Assembly (NCBI GenBank): GCA_030145715.1
Contig: JAIXHQ010000008.1
Location: 1-64,000, forward strand
DNA from: Sphingopyxis sp.
Lineage (GTDB): Bacteria; Pseudomonadota; Alphaproteobacteria; Sphingomonadales; Sphingomonadaceae
Length of the DNA: 64,000 nt
Reading direction: 5' to 3'
The translations under genes and the position numbers were made by a program. Shown one piece after another: positions 12,601 through 21,684 of the stretch (the first letter of the stretch is position 1; every line of letters begins with the position of its first letter). The notes beneath the pieces were generated by a model, which made no database searches, was not told the origin of the DNA, and saw only the letters and a program-made list of their open reading frames with translations.

Positions 12601-15395
12601 CAGTCTTTGCGCGCGTCCGCGAGAAGCGCGGCGAGGCCCGCAAAGGGGCTGTTGGGCGACGGGCCGCGACGCGGCGGCCGCTCTGCCCGATCCGGGCGCG
12701 GAACGTCGGCGCGGGGCTTGCCGGGCTTGCCGCGCTTATCATTCTTTGCCTGATGGGCGGGCGGCTGTCGCTTGGCGGCGTTGTCGGCCGCGCGGGGCGG
12801 CTTGTCGGCGCCCTTGCGCTGGCGGTGGGGTTTGCGGCGTGGATGCTTGTCGGCCTTGCGCAGCCCCGACCAGCGCCACCGTTGCAGCGCCGGTTCGCCG
12901 ACCCCGCGAAAGCCGAAGCTGCCGAGCAGCGCGCGGCGAGCCTCCTCATCCAGGCCGAGCGATGTGGCGAGCGCCGGATCGATGACGAAGCCGGGAAGGG
13001 CGGCTGCGCCCCCGCCGTCATCGCTGGCGGTGGCATGGTCTTCGCGCTCATGATCTTCGTCGTGATGGGCATTGCCGCCGGCGATCGGCGTGGTCGGCGG
13101 CGCGGCGGCCTGCATCCGGGCGGCATGGGCCTGCCGCGCGAGTTTTTCGGCCATGTCGATGCGCAGCCAGCCCGACGCGCAGCGGCGAAAGCCGGCGATG
13201 CTCAGGCCCGAGTGGTTGCCGGTTTTTTGCAGCACCGCGCCGTGCGGGGGCAGCGCGGGCGTCGGCAATCCTTGCTGCGCCGCGATCAGGGCGGCGCGCC
13301 AGCGCACCGCCTCTGGCTTCAGGAGCAGGGGGTGAAATATGTCGAGCGAACCGATAGTAAAGCCCAGCTTGCGAAGGAGCGGGCGTTCGTCCGGGCTGAG
13401 CGCCGCGAGCTGGTCGTCGACCGCCGCGCGGCCGATCGCTCCGCTGCCATCGACAAGCGCCGCGAGCAGCGCCCGGACGCGGGGCGGGGTGAAGAGGTCG
13501 CCCGCCGCTTCGCCCATCGCCGCAAGCGGCCCCGCGTGGCGGGCGAGTTGCGCGGCGACAAATCGCTGGAGCCGTTCGGATATGGCCTGGACCTGATGAA
13601 GTTCGAGGCGGCGGAGCGACGGATCGATCTGAATCGACGGCTGAACGAGCGTCGGCCCCTTGGCAAGCGTCGCCACGGGACTGCCTTGCCAAGCGAGCCG
13701 CGGCGCCGTTCCCGGTTCGGCAACCAGCGACAGCGCGCTGTCGTCGCCCTCCGCCAGCGTCGTCGCGCGGCGTGAGAGTTCGGCGCGCAGATGCTTTTCG
13801 GCCGCGGCCAGCAGCATCCGGTGGTCGCTTGCCTTGGCGACCGGATCGACTTTGAACTGAAAACCCTTGAGCGTCCCGATCGCCTCTCCATCCACCGCGA
13901 CGGTGCCATCGGCGCTGACCGCCACCGGCAGCGCGGCGTTGCGCTGCCCCGCATCGCGCAGCAGCAAGGCGAGCCGCCGATCGACGAAACGCTGGGCCAG
14001 CGCGGCATGGAGAGCGTCGGACAAACGCGATTCGAGCACCTGTGTCTGTTCGGTCCAGCCCGCCGCGCCGGCGATCCAGTCGCCGCGCTGGGCGATGAAG
14101 CATAGCGTCCGCACGGCGGCGATGCGGCTTGCAAGCTGGTCGATGTCACCCTCGACATCATTCAGCCTTGCGAGGCGCTTGGCGAACCAGTCGGGATCGA
14201 TCATCCCGTCCCCGTTCGTCCGCCACTGCCACAGCTTGAACACCGTGCGGCTGTGATGTTCGGCGCCAAGCTGTTCGAAATCGGGGAGGCCGCAGACGTC
14301 CCACAGCCGCTGCACCGCGTCGAAATCGCCGCCGCGCGCGCGCACTTCCATGTCGCCTGTCAGATGTTTGAGGACCGCGACGTCGACCGCTTCGGGCGCG
14401 GCGCGCAGCATCGGCTGGGTCGGCGGCTGGGCGAGGTCGGCGAGAAGCTGGTCGAGCGATCCGAAGCGCGGCGTCGGATTGCGCCAGAACAGGTTCGAAA
14501 GCGGCGGGAAATGATGCCCCTCGATCGCCGCGATTTCCTCTGGCGTAAAGCCGCCCTGGGGCAGGCCGATGGTGCCGAAGCTGCCGTCCTGCTGATGGCG
14601 TCCGGCGCGCCCCGCGATCTGCGCCATTTCGGCGATCGTCAGGCGGCGGAGGCGGCGGCCGTCGAATTTTTGCAGGCTGGCAAAGGCGACATGCTGAACG
14701 TCGAGGTTCAGGCCCATGCCGATCGCATCGGTCGCGACAAGATAATCGACTTCGCCCGCTTCGAACATCGCGACCTGGGCGTTGCGCGTCCTGGGGCTGA
14801 GCGCGCCCATCACGACCGCCGCCCCGCCCGAGAAACGGCGCAGCATTTCCGCGATCGCATAGACCTCCTCAGCCGAAAAGGCGACGATGGCCGATCGTTT
14901 GGGGAGGCGCGACAGTTTCGACGATCCGGCATAGCTGAGCGTCGAAAAGCGCGGACGGGTGATCACCTCTGCTTCGGGCACCAACTGGTGGACCAGTCCG
15001 CGGATGCTGGCCGATCCGAGAATCATCGTTTCATCGCGGCCCCGCGCGCGCAACAGGCGGTCGGTAAACACATGGCCGCGTTCGGGGTCGGCGCCAAGCT
15101 GTGCCTCGTCGATGCCGACAAAGGCGACGTCGCGTTCGACGGGCAGCGCCTCCATCGTGCCGAGCAGATAGCGGGCGTCGGGCGGGATGATCCGTTCCTC
15201 CCCCGTGATCAGGCCGACCTGCGCCGCGCCCTTGATCGCGACGACGCGGTCATAGACCTCCCGTGCCAGCAATCGCAGCGGAAAGCCGATCATCCCGCTC
15301 GAATGAGCGGTCAGGCGCTCGACCGCCAAATGGGTTTTGCCGGTGTTGGTGGGGCCAAGGACAGCCTTGACCGGCTGGGAAGAGGAGAGGGTCAT
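12600..15395 (-). CDS. SUV3-like DExH RNA helicase
   Basis: About 931 residues. The N-terminal half is a superfamily 2 helicase: Walker A GPTNTGKTHLA near the N-terminus, the unusual motif II DEAQ (VGIDEAQLGAD), then SAT-like GSASIRGL, a second RecA domain (ALSPRTRNAQ ... TDAIGMGLNLDV) and motif VI QIAGRAGR. This matches the SUV3/mitochondrial degradosome family found in alphaproteobacteria. The C-terminal third is a low-complexity Arg/Lys/Pro-rich extension, probably disordered and RNA-binding. The start was placed at the ATG at 15393-15395, just before the helicase domain; in-frame GTG and TTG codons lie further up. It is coupled to the S4 gene. Confidence 0.88.
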   Translation of the reverse strand: MTLSSSQPVKAVLGPTNTGKTHLAVERLTAHSSGMIGFPLRLLAREVYDRVVAIKGAAQVGLITGEERIIPPDARYLLGTMEALPVERDVAFVGIDEAQLGADPERGHVFTDRLLRARGRDETMILGSASIRGLVHQLVPEAEVITRPRFSTLSYAGSSKLSRLPKRSAIVAFSAEEVYAIAEMLRRFSGGAAVVMGALSPRTRNAQVAMFEAGEVDYLVATDAIGMGLNLDVQHVAFASLQKFDGRRLRRLTIAEMAQIAGRAGRHQQDGSFGTIGLPQGGFTPEEIAAIEGHHFPPLSNLFWRNPTPRFGSLDQLLADLAQPPTQPMLRAAPEAVDVAVLKHLTGDMEVRARGGDFDAVQRLWDVCGLPDFEQLGAEHHSRTVFKLWQWRTNGDGMIDPDWFAKRLARLNDVEGDIDQLASRIAAVRTLCFIAQRGDWIAGAAGWTEQTQVLESRLSDALHAALAQRFVDRRLALLLRDAGQRNAALPVAVSADGTVAVDGEAIGTLKGFQFKVDPVAKASDHRMLLAAAEKHLRAELSRRATTLAEGDDSALSLVAEPGTAPRLAWQGSPVATLAKGPTLVQPSIQIDPSLRRLELHQVQAISERLQRFVAAQLARHAGPLAAMGEAAGDLFTPPRVRALLAALVDGSGAIGRAAVDDQLAALSPDERPLLRKLGFTIGSLDIFHPLLLKPEAVRWRAALIAAQQGLPTPALPPHGAVLQKTGNHSGLSIAGFRRCASGWLRIDMAEKLARQAHAARMQAAAPPTTPIAGGNAHHDEDHEREDHATASDDGGGAAALPGFVIDPALATSLGLDEEARRALLGSFGFRGVGEPALQRWRWSGLRKADKHPRRKPHRQRKGADKPPRAADNAAKRQPPAHQAKNDKRGKPGKPRADVPRPDRAERPPRRGPSPNSPFAGLAALLADARKD

Positions 15396-15542
15396 TTTCT
15401 TGGCCGACACGCTGGCATGGGTGCGATCCCGGCGCAACCGTCCATCGTTAAATCACGGGATCGAAGCCGATTTTTCCTGACAAGTTGCATAATATCGCGA
15501 CCTCGCCACGTTTTGCCGCAACGCCCGGCGGCAAAGCTGCCA

Positions 15543-15557
15543 TTAAATTGACTTTAA
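15543..15557. promoter_or_regulatory. CtrA-type binding site, TTAA-N7-TTAA
   Basis: TTAA (15543-15546), seven bases, TTAA (15554-15557) is an exact match to the CtrA consensus of alphaproteobacteria. It lies 114 bp before the M23 peptidase start and 148 bp before the divergent helicase start. A TTAA half site is at 15448-15451. Confidence 0.65.
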
Positions 15558-15670
15558 CGACCTTTCTTTACAGACAGCGGCTGGAAAATGTCATTCGGCG
15601 GACAGGCGCAGGCTTGGATTGCCGGGGCGGGGGTTGCAATTTGTTTCAGCGTCACGAACCCATTGCGGGG

Positions 15671-17215
15671 ATGTCGGGCAACGCAGCCGCCCTCACCATG
15701 TCGCAGGCGATGCAATCGCGACGGGCCGATCCCGTTTCCGAATCGCACCTGGGATGGCGTGACAGGCTCGCGCAACTCGACCTCGTGCCCGACCTTGGCG
15801 ACAATATCGGGTCGGCGGAATGGTGGCGGGGGCTTGCCACATTAACCCTGTTATGCGGCACGGCCATCGCGACGTTTCCGGGGGTTCGTCCACTGGACGC
15901 GGGGGGCGGCCAGACGCTGGGCGCCGCCGATTTCAACGAAGCGCGCGCGCAGATGATCGTTCCGCTGGCATTTGGCGGCGACACGGGGCGACACATGGCC
16001 GCGACCGATGCCGTCCGTCCGCTGACCCAGACCCCCGAGCGCCCCCAGATCGAACTGACCGCCACGCTGGGTAGCGGCGACAGTTTCGCCCGTCTGCTCG
16101 AACGTTCGGGTGTCGGCGGCGGCGAAGCGCAGGCGCTGGCCAATCAGGTCGCGGGCGCGGTGCCGCTGGCCGATATTGCCCCCGGCACCCGCATCGACCT
16201 GATCCTCGGTCGCCGCGCGGCGCGCACGATGCCGCGCCCGGTCGATGCGCTCGCCATGCGCGCGCGGTTCGACCTGCGTATCGAAATGGAGCGCGAGGGG
16301 AACCGGCTGGTGATGCGGCGCATCCCGATCGCGGTCGACACCACGCCGCTGCGTATCCGCGGCCGGGTCGGCGACAGCCTTTATCGCTCGGCGCGCGCCG
16401 CCGGTGCCCCCCCCGCCGCCATCCAGTCGTATCTGCGTGTCGTCGGCAAGCAGATTTCGGTGGGCCGCGACATGCGCGCGGGCGATGAGTTCGACATCAT
16501 CGTCGATCACCGCCGCGCCGAAACCGGGGAGAGCGAGACGGGCAAGCTGCTCTATGCCGGCTTGATCCGCGGCGGAAAGCCAAAGCTTTCGATGCTCGAA
16601 TGGAATGTCGGCGGCACCAGCCAGTGGTTCGAGGCGTCGGGCGTCGGCGAACAGCGCGGCGGCGTGGCGCGCCCGACCAACGGACGGGTCACATCGACTT
16701 TTGGGATGCGGCGTCACCCGATCCTCGGTTATCGGCGGATGCACAGCGGCATGGACTTTGGCGGCGGCTATGGCGCTCCCATCTATGCGGTGACCGACGG
16801 CGTGGTATCGATCGCGGGACGTACGGGCGGGTTCGGCAATTATGTCAAACTCAACCACGGCAATGGGCTGGGCAGCGGTTACGGCCATATGAGCCGGATC
16901 GCCGTGCGCCCCGGACAGCGCGTCAATCGCGGACAGGTGATCGGCTATGTCGGTTCGACCGGCCTGTCGACCGGCCCGCATCTTCATTATGAAGTCTATC
17001 GTAACGGGCGGCCGGTCAATCCCGCGTCGATGACGTTCGTGACCCGCGCCCTGCTGGAAGGCAAGGCGCTCGCCGATTTCCGGGCGCGCATCCGCACGCT
17101 CACCGCGATAACGCCCGGATCGGCGCTGACGCCGGTCGCGCCGCGGCAGGTGGAGGGGCCAAAACTCGGCTCGCTGGCCGATGTGGCGTCGAAACGCGCG
17201 GAGGGCGCAAACTGA
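15671..17215 (+). CDS. M23 family metallopeptidase (peptidoglycan endopeptidase)
   Basis: About 514 residues. A single membrane anchor (WWRGLATLTLLCGTAIATF, about residues 57-75) precedes a periplasmic part. The C-terminal LytM/M23 domain has its zinc and catalytic motifs: HSGMDFGG (HxxxD), GYGHMS and GPHLHYEVYRNGRPV (HxH). The middle part resembles the OapA/LysM-like region of cell-wall endopeptidases (IDLILGRRA). These enzymes cut peptide cross-links during growth and division. The start ATG at 15671 with GGGG upstream was chosen; a longer frame from a TTG near 15485 crosses the promoter. All zinc ligands are present, so it is predicted to be active rather than an EnvC-like regulator. Confidence 0.88.
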   Translation: MSGNAAALTMSQAMQSRRADPVSESHLGWRDRLAQLDLVPDLGDNIGSAEWWRGLATLTLLCGTAIATFPGVRPLDAGGGQTLGAADFNEARAQMIVPLAFGGDTGRHMAATDAVRPLTQTPERPQIELTATLGSGDSFARLLERSGVGGGEAQALANQVAGAVPLADIAPGTRIDLILGRRAARTMPRPVDALAMRARFDLRIEMEREGNRLVMRRIPIAVDTTPLRIRGRVGDSLYRSARAAGAPPAAIQSYLRVVGKQISVGRDMRAGDEFDIIVDHRRAETGESETGKLLYAGLIRGGKPKLSMLEWNVGGTSQWFEASGVGEQRGGVARPTNGRVTSTFGMRRHPILGYRRMHSGMDFGGGYGAPIYAVTDGVVSIAGRTGGFGNYVKLNHGNGLGSGYGHMSRIAVRPGQRVNRGQVIGYVGSTGLSTGPHLHYEVYRNGRPVNPASMTFVTRALLEGKALADFRARIRTLTAITPGSALTPVAPRQVEGPKLGSLADVASKRAEGAN

Positions 17216-17276
17216 CGCTGCCCGACATGCGGCAATATCGGTTTGCCCGGCGGCTAAGCGCGGCTATGCACCCCGC

Positions 17277-18275
17277 ATGACCCAAGCCGCCTTTCCCGAT
17301 TTGCGCCTGCGCCGTACCCGCCGCACCGGATGGAGCCGCGCGATGGTGCGCGAAACCCATCTCTCGCCCGCCAATCTCATCTGGCCGCTTTTCGTGTGTC
17401 CGGGTTCGGAAACGGAGGAGCCGATCGCCAGCCTGCCGGGCGTGTCGCGCTGGTCGGTGGACCGGATCGTCGATCGCGCACGGGATGCGGTCGCCGTCGG
17501 CATCCCGTGCCTGGCGCTGTTTCCCTATACTCAGCCCGACCGCCGCAGCGCCGATGGCGCAGAGGCGCTTAATCCCGACAATCTGATGTGTCGCGCGGTG
17601 GCGGCGATAAAGGATGCGCTGGGCGATGACATCGGCGTCCTGACCGACGTCGCGCTCGATCCCTATACCAGCCACGGGCAGGACGGATTGATCGACGATA
17701 GCGGTTATGTGCTCAACGACGACACGGTCGAGGTCCTGGTCGGCCAGGCGCTGAACCAGGCGCGCGCCGGTGCCGACATCATCGCGCCCAGCGACATGAT
17801 GGACGGCCGCATCGGTGCGATCCGTGCGGCACTGGAAGCCGAGGGTTTCGGCCATGTCCAGATCATGAGCTATGCCGCCAAATATGCATCGGCCTTTTAT
17901 GGTCCGTTCCGCGACGCGGTCGGCTCGCGCGGTCTGCTGAAAGGCGACAAAAAGACCTATCAGATGGACCCGGCGAACAGCGAAGAGGCGCTGCGCGAGG
18001 TTGCGCAGGACCTGGCCGAGGGCGCCGATAGCGTGATGGTGAAACCCGGGCTGCCCTATCTGGACATCGTGCGGGCGGTGAAGGACAATTTTGCCGTGCC
18101 CGTCTTTGCCTATCAGGTGTCCGGCGAATATGCGATGATCGAAGCCGCCGCCGCCGCCGGAGCGGGCGACCGCGATGCGCTCGTCCTTGAAACCCTGCTG
18201 GCGTTCCGCCGTGCGGGCGCATCGGGGGTGCTCAGCTATCATGCGCTGCACGCGGCGCGATTGCTGAATGGATGA
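17277..18275 (+). CDS. hemB: delta-aminolevulinic acid dehydratase (porphobilinogen synthase)
   Basis: A 332-residue enzyme that condenses two 5-aminolevulinate molecules to porphobilinogen in tetrapyrrole synthesis. Recognised by LRRTRRTGWSRAMVRE, LFVCPG, the active-site Schiff-base lysines in MSYAAKYASAFYGPFRDA and MVKPGLPYLDIV, and TDVALDPYTSHGQDG in the allosteric metal region. The ATG at 17277 lies 61 bp after the M23 gene. Its stop overlaps the next start (ATGA), beginning a four-gene coupled run. Confidence 0.97.
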   Translation: MTQAAFPDLRLRRTRRTGWSRAMVRETHLSPANLIWPLFVCPGSETEEPIASLPGVSRWSVDRIVDRARDAVAVGIPCLALFPYTQPDRRSADGAEALNPDNLMCRAVAAIKDALGDDIGVLTDVALDPYTSHGQDGLIDDSGYVLNDDTVEVLVGQALNQARAGADIIAPSDMMDGRIGAIRAALEAEGFGHVQIMSYAAKYASAFYGPFRDAVGSRGLLKGDKKTYQMDPANSEEALREVAQDLAEGADSVMVKPGLPYLDIVRAVKDNFAVPVFAYQVSGEYAMIEAAAAAGAGDRDALVLETLLAFRRAGASGVLSYHALHAARLLNG

Positions 18276-18814
18276 TCGAGACCGCGCGACTGGTGATGCG
18301 GTCGTGGCGCGACGAGGATGTCGTGCCATTCCAGGCGATCTGCAGCGATCCGGACGTCATGGCGACGATCGGCGCGCCGCTCGACCTCCCGGCCACGCGC
18401 GCGCTGATCGAGCGGGTCAAGGCGGGGGAAGCCAAGCATGGACATGGTTTCTGGGCGCTCGAACGGCGCGACGATGCGCGGTTGATTGGATGGTGCGGCG
18501 TCGTCCGCGGCGACATGGCGCCGGTGAATGACAAGGTCGAGATCGGCTGGCGGCTTGCGCGGGACTGCTGGGGCTTTGGCTTTGCGACCGAGGCGGCGCG
18601 CGGCGCGGTCGCATGGAGTTTCGCGAACCTGCCCGACGATGAGATTTTGGCGATCACCTGGCAGGGCAATGCCCGGAGCCGCGCGGTGATGGAACGGATC
18701 GGCATGGAATATTGTCCAGACCTCGATTTCGATCATCCCAAGATCGCCGTCGATAATCCCTTGAGGCCGCACGTGACCTATTCGTTGGCACGCTCGAAAT
18801 GGAAGATAATATGA
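18272..18814 (+). CDS. GNAT family N-acetyltransferase, RimJ/RimL type
   Basis: A 180-residue acetyl-CoA-dependent acetyltransferase. The family start is clear: MIETARLVMRSWRDEDV ... ICSDPDVM, then IGWCGVV, EIGWRLARDCWGFGFATEAA (acetyl-CoA binding loop region) and NARSRAVMERIGME. RimJ/RimL relatives acetylate N-terminal amines of ribosomal proteins, but many act on small molecules, so the substrate is unknown. It overlaps hemB by ATGA and the next gene by ATGA, so it is translated from a polycistronic mRNA. The functional link with haem synthesis is not evident. Confidence 0.9.
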   Translation: MIETARLVMRSWRDEDVVPFQAICSDPDVMATIGAPLDLPATRALIERVKAGEAKHGHGFWALERRDDARLIGWCGVVRGDMAPVNDKVEIGWRLARDCWGFGFATEAARGAVAWSFANLPDDEILAITWQGNARSRAVMERIGMEYCPDLDFDHPKIAVDNPLRPHVTYSLARSKWKII

Positions 18815-21072
18815 TCCTTTCTGCATCACCGCGGCGCTGGCTTTTCGTGCTGACCATATTGGTCGGCAGTTTCCTGCTCTTTCAGGTTCAACCGATGGTG
18901 GCGCGGATGGTGCTGCCCAAGCTGGGCGGTGCCCCGGCGGTGTGGAACAGCGCAATGCTGGTCTATCAGGCCTTGCTGTTGGGCGGTTATGCCTATGCGC
19001 ACTGGCTCGGCCGGTTTGCGGTGCGGCGACAGGCGATCATCCATGTCGCGCTGTTTCTGGTCGCGGCGCTATGGCTGCCCATCGGCATCGCGCAGATCAC
19101 GGCGCCCGGTCCGGGGCAGGAGGCGCTGTGGGTGCCCCTGCTTTTGCTGGCGTCGATCGGCCCCGTCTTTTTTGTCGTGTCGGCGCAGGCTCCGCTGATG
19201 CAGCGATGGTTCGCCGCCGACACCCGCGCCGGCGATCCCTATTATCTTTATGCCGCATCGAATCTTGGCAGCTTTGCCGGTTTGATAAGCTATCCCGCGC
19301 TGGTCGAACCCGCGCTGCCGCTTGCGATGCAAAGCTGGGGGTGGACGGCGGGATATGCGGTGCTGGTCCTGCTCGTCGCCGCATGTGGGGCCGCGCGCTG
19401 GACCGGCGCGGCGGACGCCCCCGAAGGCGGCGTCGCCACCAACGACGAGCCGCGGCCGACATGGCGACGCCAGCTTCACTGGCTGTTGATCGCGGCGGTC
19501 CCGTCGGGGTTGATGCTGTCGACGACGACGCATCTGACGACCGACATCGTGGCGATGCCCCTGCTGTGGGTGCTGCCGCTTGGGCTTTATCTTTTGAGTT
19601 TCGTCATCGCCTTTTCGACGGCGAACCGGCTGACCCAGGTGATTACCCTGCTCGCCCCGGTGGTGCTGCTCGCCGTCGGTGGACTCGGATTGATGAGCAC
19701 GGGCGGCACGTCGATGATTATCGCGCTCGCCAGCCTTGCGATGCTGTTTGTCGTCGCGACCGCGTTGCACGGCTATCTATATCACCTGCGGCCCGCGCCT
19801 CAGCATCTGACGCTTTTCTATCTGATCATGTCGGCGGGCGGCGTCGTCGGCGGACTGTTCGCCGCGCTGCTTGCGCCTTTGCTGTTCGACTGGGTGTATG
19901 AACATCCCTTGCTGATCCTCGCGGCGGGGCTGCTTCTGCCACTGCCGGCGCTGCTCCCCTGGGACAAGTGGCTGAACCTCGATCGGCGGCGCGCCTTTCT
20001 TGTCGTCGTGCTGCTCGTCGCGGTCGCGATCCTGATATCGCAGCGCATGGTATCGGACTGGACCGGCGCACTGGACGGGTCGGTCGCGACCTGGGGGATC
20101 GTGCTTTTCGTCATCGGAATATTGGTGATCGGATGGCGCTGGGCCTATGTCGGAGTGCTGGCGCTGCTGATGTTCGGACTGGGCGGCGCGAATACCGTGA
20201 ACGAAAGCTTTAGCGGCGCGCGCGTGCGCAGCTATTTCGGCGTCTACACGATCTCCGACCATCCGGCGTTGAACCAGCGGCGGCTGGCGCATGGCACGAC
20301 GCTGCACGGTTTGCAGCGCACCGACGCCGCGCACCGGCGCGACCCGACGACCTATTATGGGCGTCAGTCGGGGGTTGGGCTGACGCTTGACAAGGCCGAG
20401 GCGCTTGCCGGGCCAAAGGCTTCGATCGGCATCGTCGGGCTGGGGGCGGGGACGCTCGCCTGCTATCGAAAGCCGGGTCAGCGGTGGACGATCTTCGAAA
20501 TCGATCCGGTGATGATCGAGATCGCGCGCGATCCTGAAAAATTCACGTTCCTGTCCGATTGTGCGGGGAACAGCCCCATCGTCGTCGGCGATGCGCGCTT
20601 GCAGATCGCAAAGCTGCCGCCGGCGCAATTCGACGTCCTTGTTATCGACGCTTTTTCGTCTGATGCGATACCGCTGCATTTGCTGACGAAGGAAGCGATC
20701 GGCATTTACAGCCGCGCGATGAAGCCTGACGGCGTACTCCTGATCCACATTTCCAACCGCTTCTTTGATCTGGAACCCGTGTTGGCGGCGGAAGGAAAGG
20801 CGCGGGGCTGGTCGACGGCCATCCGTATGGATCCCGGCCCGATAGGAGATGAGCTGGCGGATCTCACCGGGTCGAACTGGGTCGCGCTGACCGCCACGCC
20901 GGAGCGGATGCGGCAATTGACCGGGGGCATTCGTCCGCGCAGGGACGCCGCCGCTGACGGCGCGTGGGTTCCGCTGGAGGAGCGCGCCGGGTTCGTGCGC
21001 TGGACCGACGATTATGCATCGACCCTGCCGGTATTGATCTGGAAGCATATCATCGGAGGCCGCGACGAATGA
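18811..21072 (+). CDS. fused multi-spanning membrane protein / spermidine synthase-like domain
   Basis: About 753 residues. The first roughly 470 residues carry some 10-14 membrane segments (beginning WLFVLTILVGSFLLFQVQPM). The soluble C-terminal region has a class I methyltransferase fold of the polyamine synthase type: GIVGLGAGTLACY, WTIFEIDPVMIEIA, GDARLQIA and VLVIDAFSSDAIPLHLL. Such fusions are common in bacteria and usually uncharacterised; true spermidine synthesis is not proven. The start was placed at 18811, which overlaps the previous stop and has GGAAG upstream; a Met at 18799 is in frame. The TGA overlaps the next ATG. Confidence 0.87.
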   Translation: MILSASPRRWLFVLTILVGSFLLFQVQPMVARMVLPKLGGAPAVWNSAMLVYQALLLGGYAYAHWLGRFAVRRQAIIHVALFLVAALWLPIGIAQITAPGPGQEALWVPLLLLASIGPVFFVVSAQAPLMQRWFAADTRAGDPYYLYAASNLGSFAGLISYPALVEPALPLAMQSWGWTAGYAVLVLLVAACGAARWTGAADAPEGGVATNDEPRPTWRRQLHWLLIAAVPSGLMLSTTTHLTTDIVAMPLLWVLPLGLYLLSFVIAFSTANRLTQVITLLAPVVLLAVGGLGLMSTGGTSMIIALASLAMLFVVATALHGYLYHLRPAPQHLTLFYLIMSAGGVVGGLFAALLAPLLFDWVYEHPLLILAAGLLLPLPALLPWDKWLNLDRRRAFLVVVLLVAVAILISQRMVSDWTGALDGSVATWGIVLFVIGILVIGWRWAYVGVLALLMFGLGGANTVNESFSGARVRSYFGVYTISDHPALNQRRLAHGTTLHGLQRTDAAHRRDPTTYYGRQSGVGLTLDKAEALAGPKASIGIVGLGAGTLACYRKPGQRWTIFEIDPVMIEIARDPEKFTFLSDCAGNSPIVVGDARLQIAKLPPAQFDVLVIDAFSSDAIPLHLLTKEAIGIYSRAMKPDGVLLIHISNRFFDLEPVLAAEGKARGWSTAIRMDPGPIGDELADLTGSNWVALTATPERMRQLTGGIRPRRDAAADGAWVPLEERAGFVRWTDDYASTLPVLIWKHIIGGRDE

Positions 21073-21623
21073 CCTATACGGATGTCAGCATCATCAGCGT
21101 CAATGGCAAGACGCCGCAGATCGACCCCAGCGCCTTTATCGCGCCGGGATGCCGCATCATCGGCGACGTGACGATCGGGCCCGACGTCAGCATCTGGTAT
21201 AATTGCGTGCTGCGCGCCGACGTCAGCCGCATCGTCATCGGCGCGCGGTCCAATGTTCAGGACGGCAGCGTCATCCATTGCGACGGCCCGATGCCGCACC
21301 GCCCCGACGGCTTTCCCACGATCATCGGCGAGGATGTGCTGATCGGCCACATGGCGATGGTGCATGGCTGCATCCTGGCCGACCGCGCGTTCGTGGGATT
21401 GAAGGCGACGGTCATGAACGGTTGCCGGATCGGCAGCGACGCGATGCTCGCGGCGGGCGCGCTGCTGACCGAGAATAAGGAAATTCCCGATCGCGAGCTA
21501 TGGGCAGGGTCGCCCGCGCGCCGCGTGCGCGAGATTGGCGATGCCCAGGCGGCGGGAATGCAGATGGGCGTCGCGCATTATGTGATGAACGGCCGGATGC
21601 ACAAGGCGGTCGTCGAGAGCTGA
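21069..21623 (+). CDS. gamma-carbonic anhydrase family protein (left-handed beta-helix)
   Basis: A 184-residue hexapeptide-repeat protein. Repeats such as APGCRIIGDVTIGPDVSIW and FVGLKATVMNGCRIGSDAML give the left-handed beta-helix, and His residues at GSVIHCDG, GEDVLIGHMAMVHGC match the three zinc ligands of the YrdA/CaiE/PaaY group. These proteins act as carbonic anhydrases or have lost that activity. It ends the hemB operon by ATGA overlap and is followed by a bidirectional terminator. Confidence 0.92.
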   Translation: MTYTDVSIISVNGKTPQIDPSAFIAPGCRIIGDVTIGPDVSIWYNCVLRADVSRIVIGARSNVQDGSVIHCDGPMPHRPDGFPTIIGEDVLIGHMAMVHGCILADRAFVGLKATVMNGCRIGSDAMLAAGALLTENKEIPDRELWAGSPARRVREIGDAQAAGMQMGVAHYVMNGRMHKAVVES

Positions 21624-21635
21624 TCCGCATGAAAA

Positions 21636-21661
21636 AGGCGCCCCGGCATTCCGGAGCGCCT
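21636..21661. terminator. bidirectional intrinsic terminator
   Basis: AGGCGCCCCGG and CCGGAGCGCCT form an 11-bp stem with one mismatch (G-U on the minus strand) and a 4-nt loop. It is flanked by AAAAA and TTTA, between convergent genes. Confidence 0.85.
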
Positions 21662-21684
21662 TTATCGGCGATCGGCGGTGAAGC

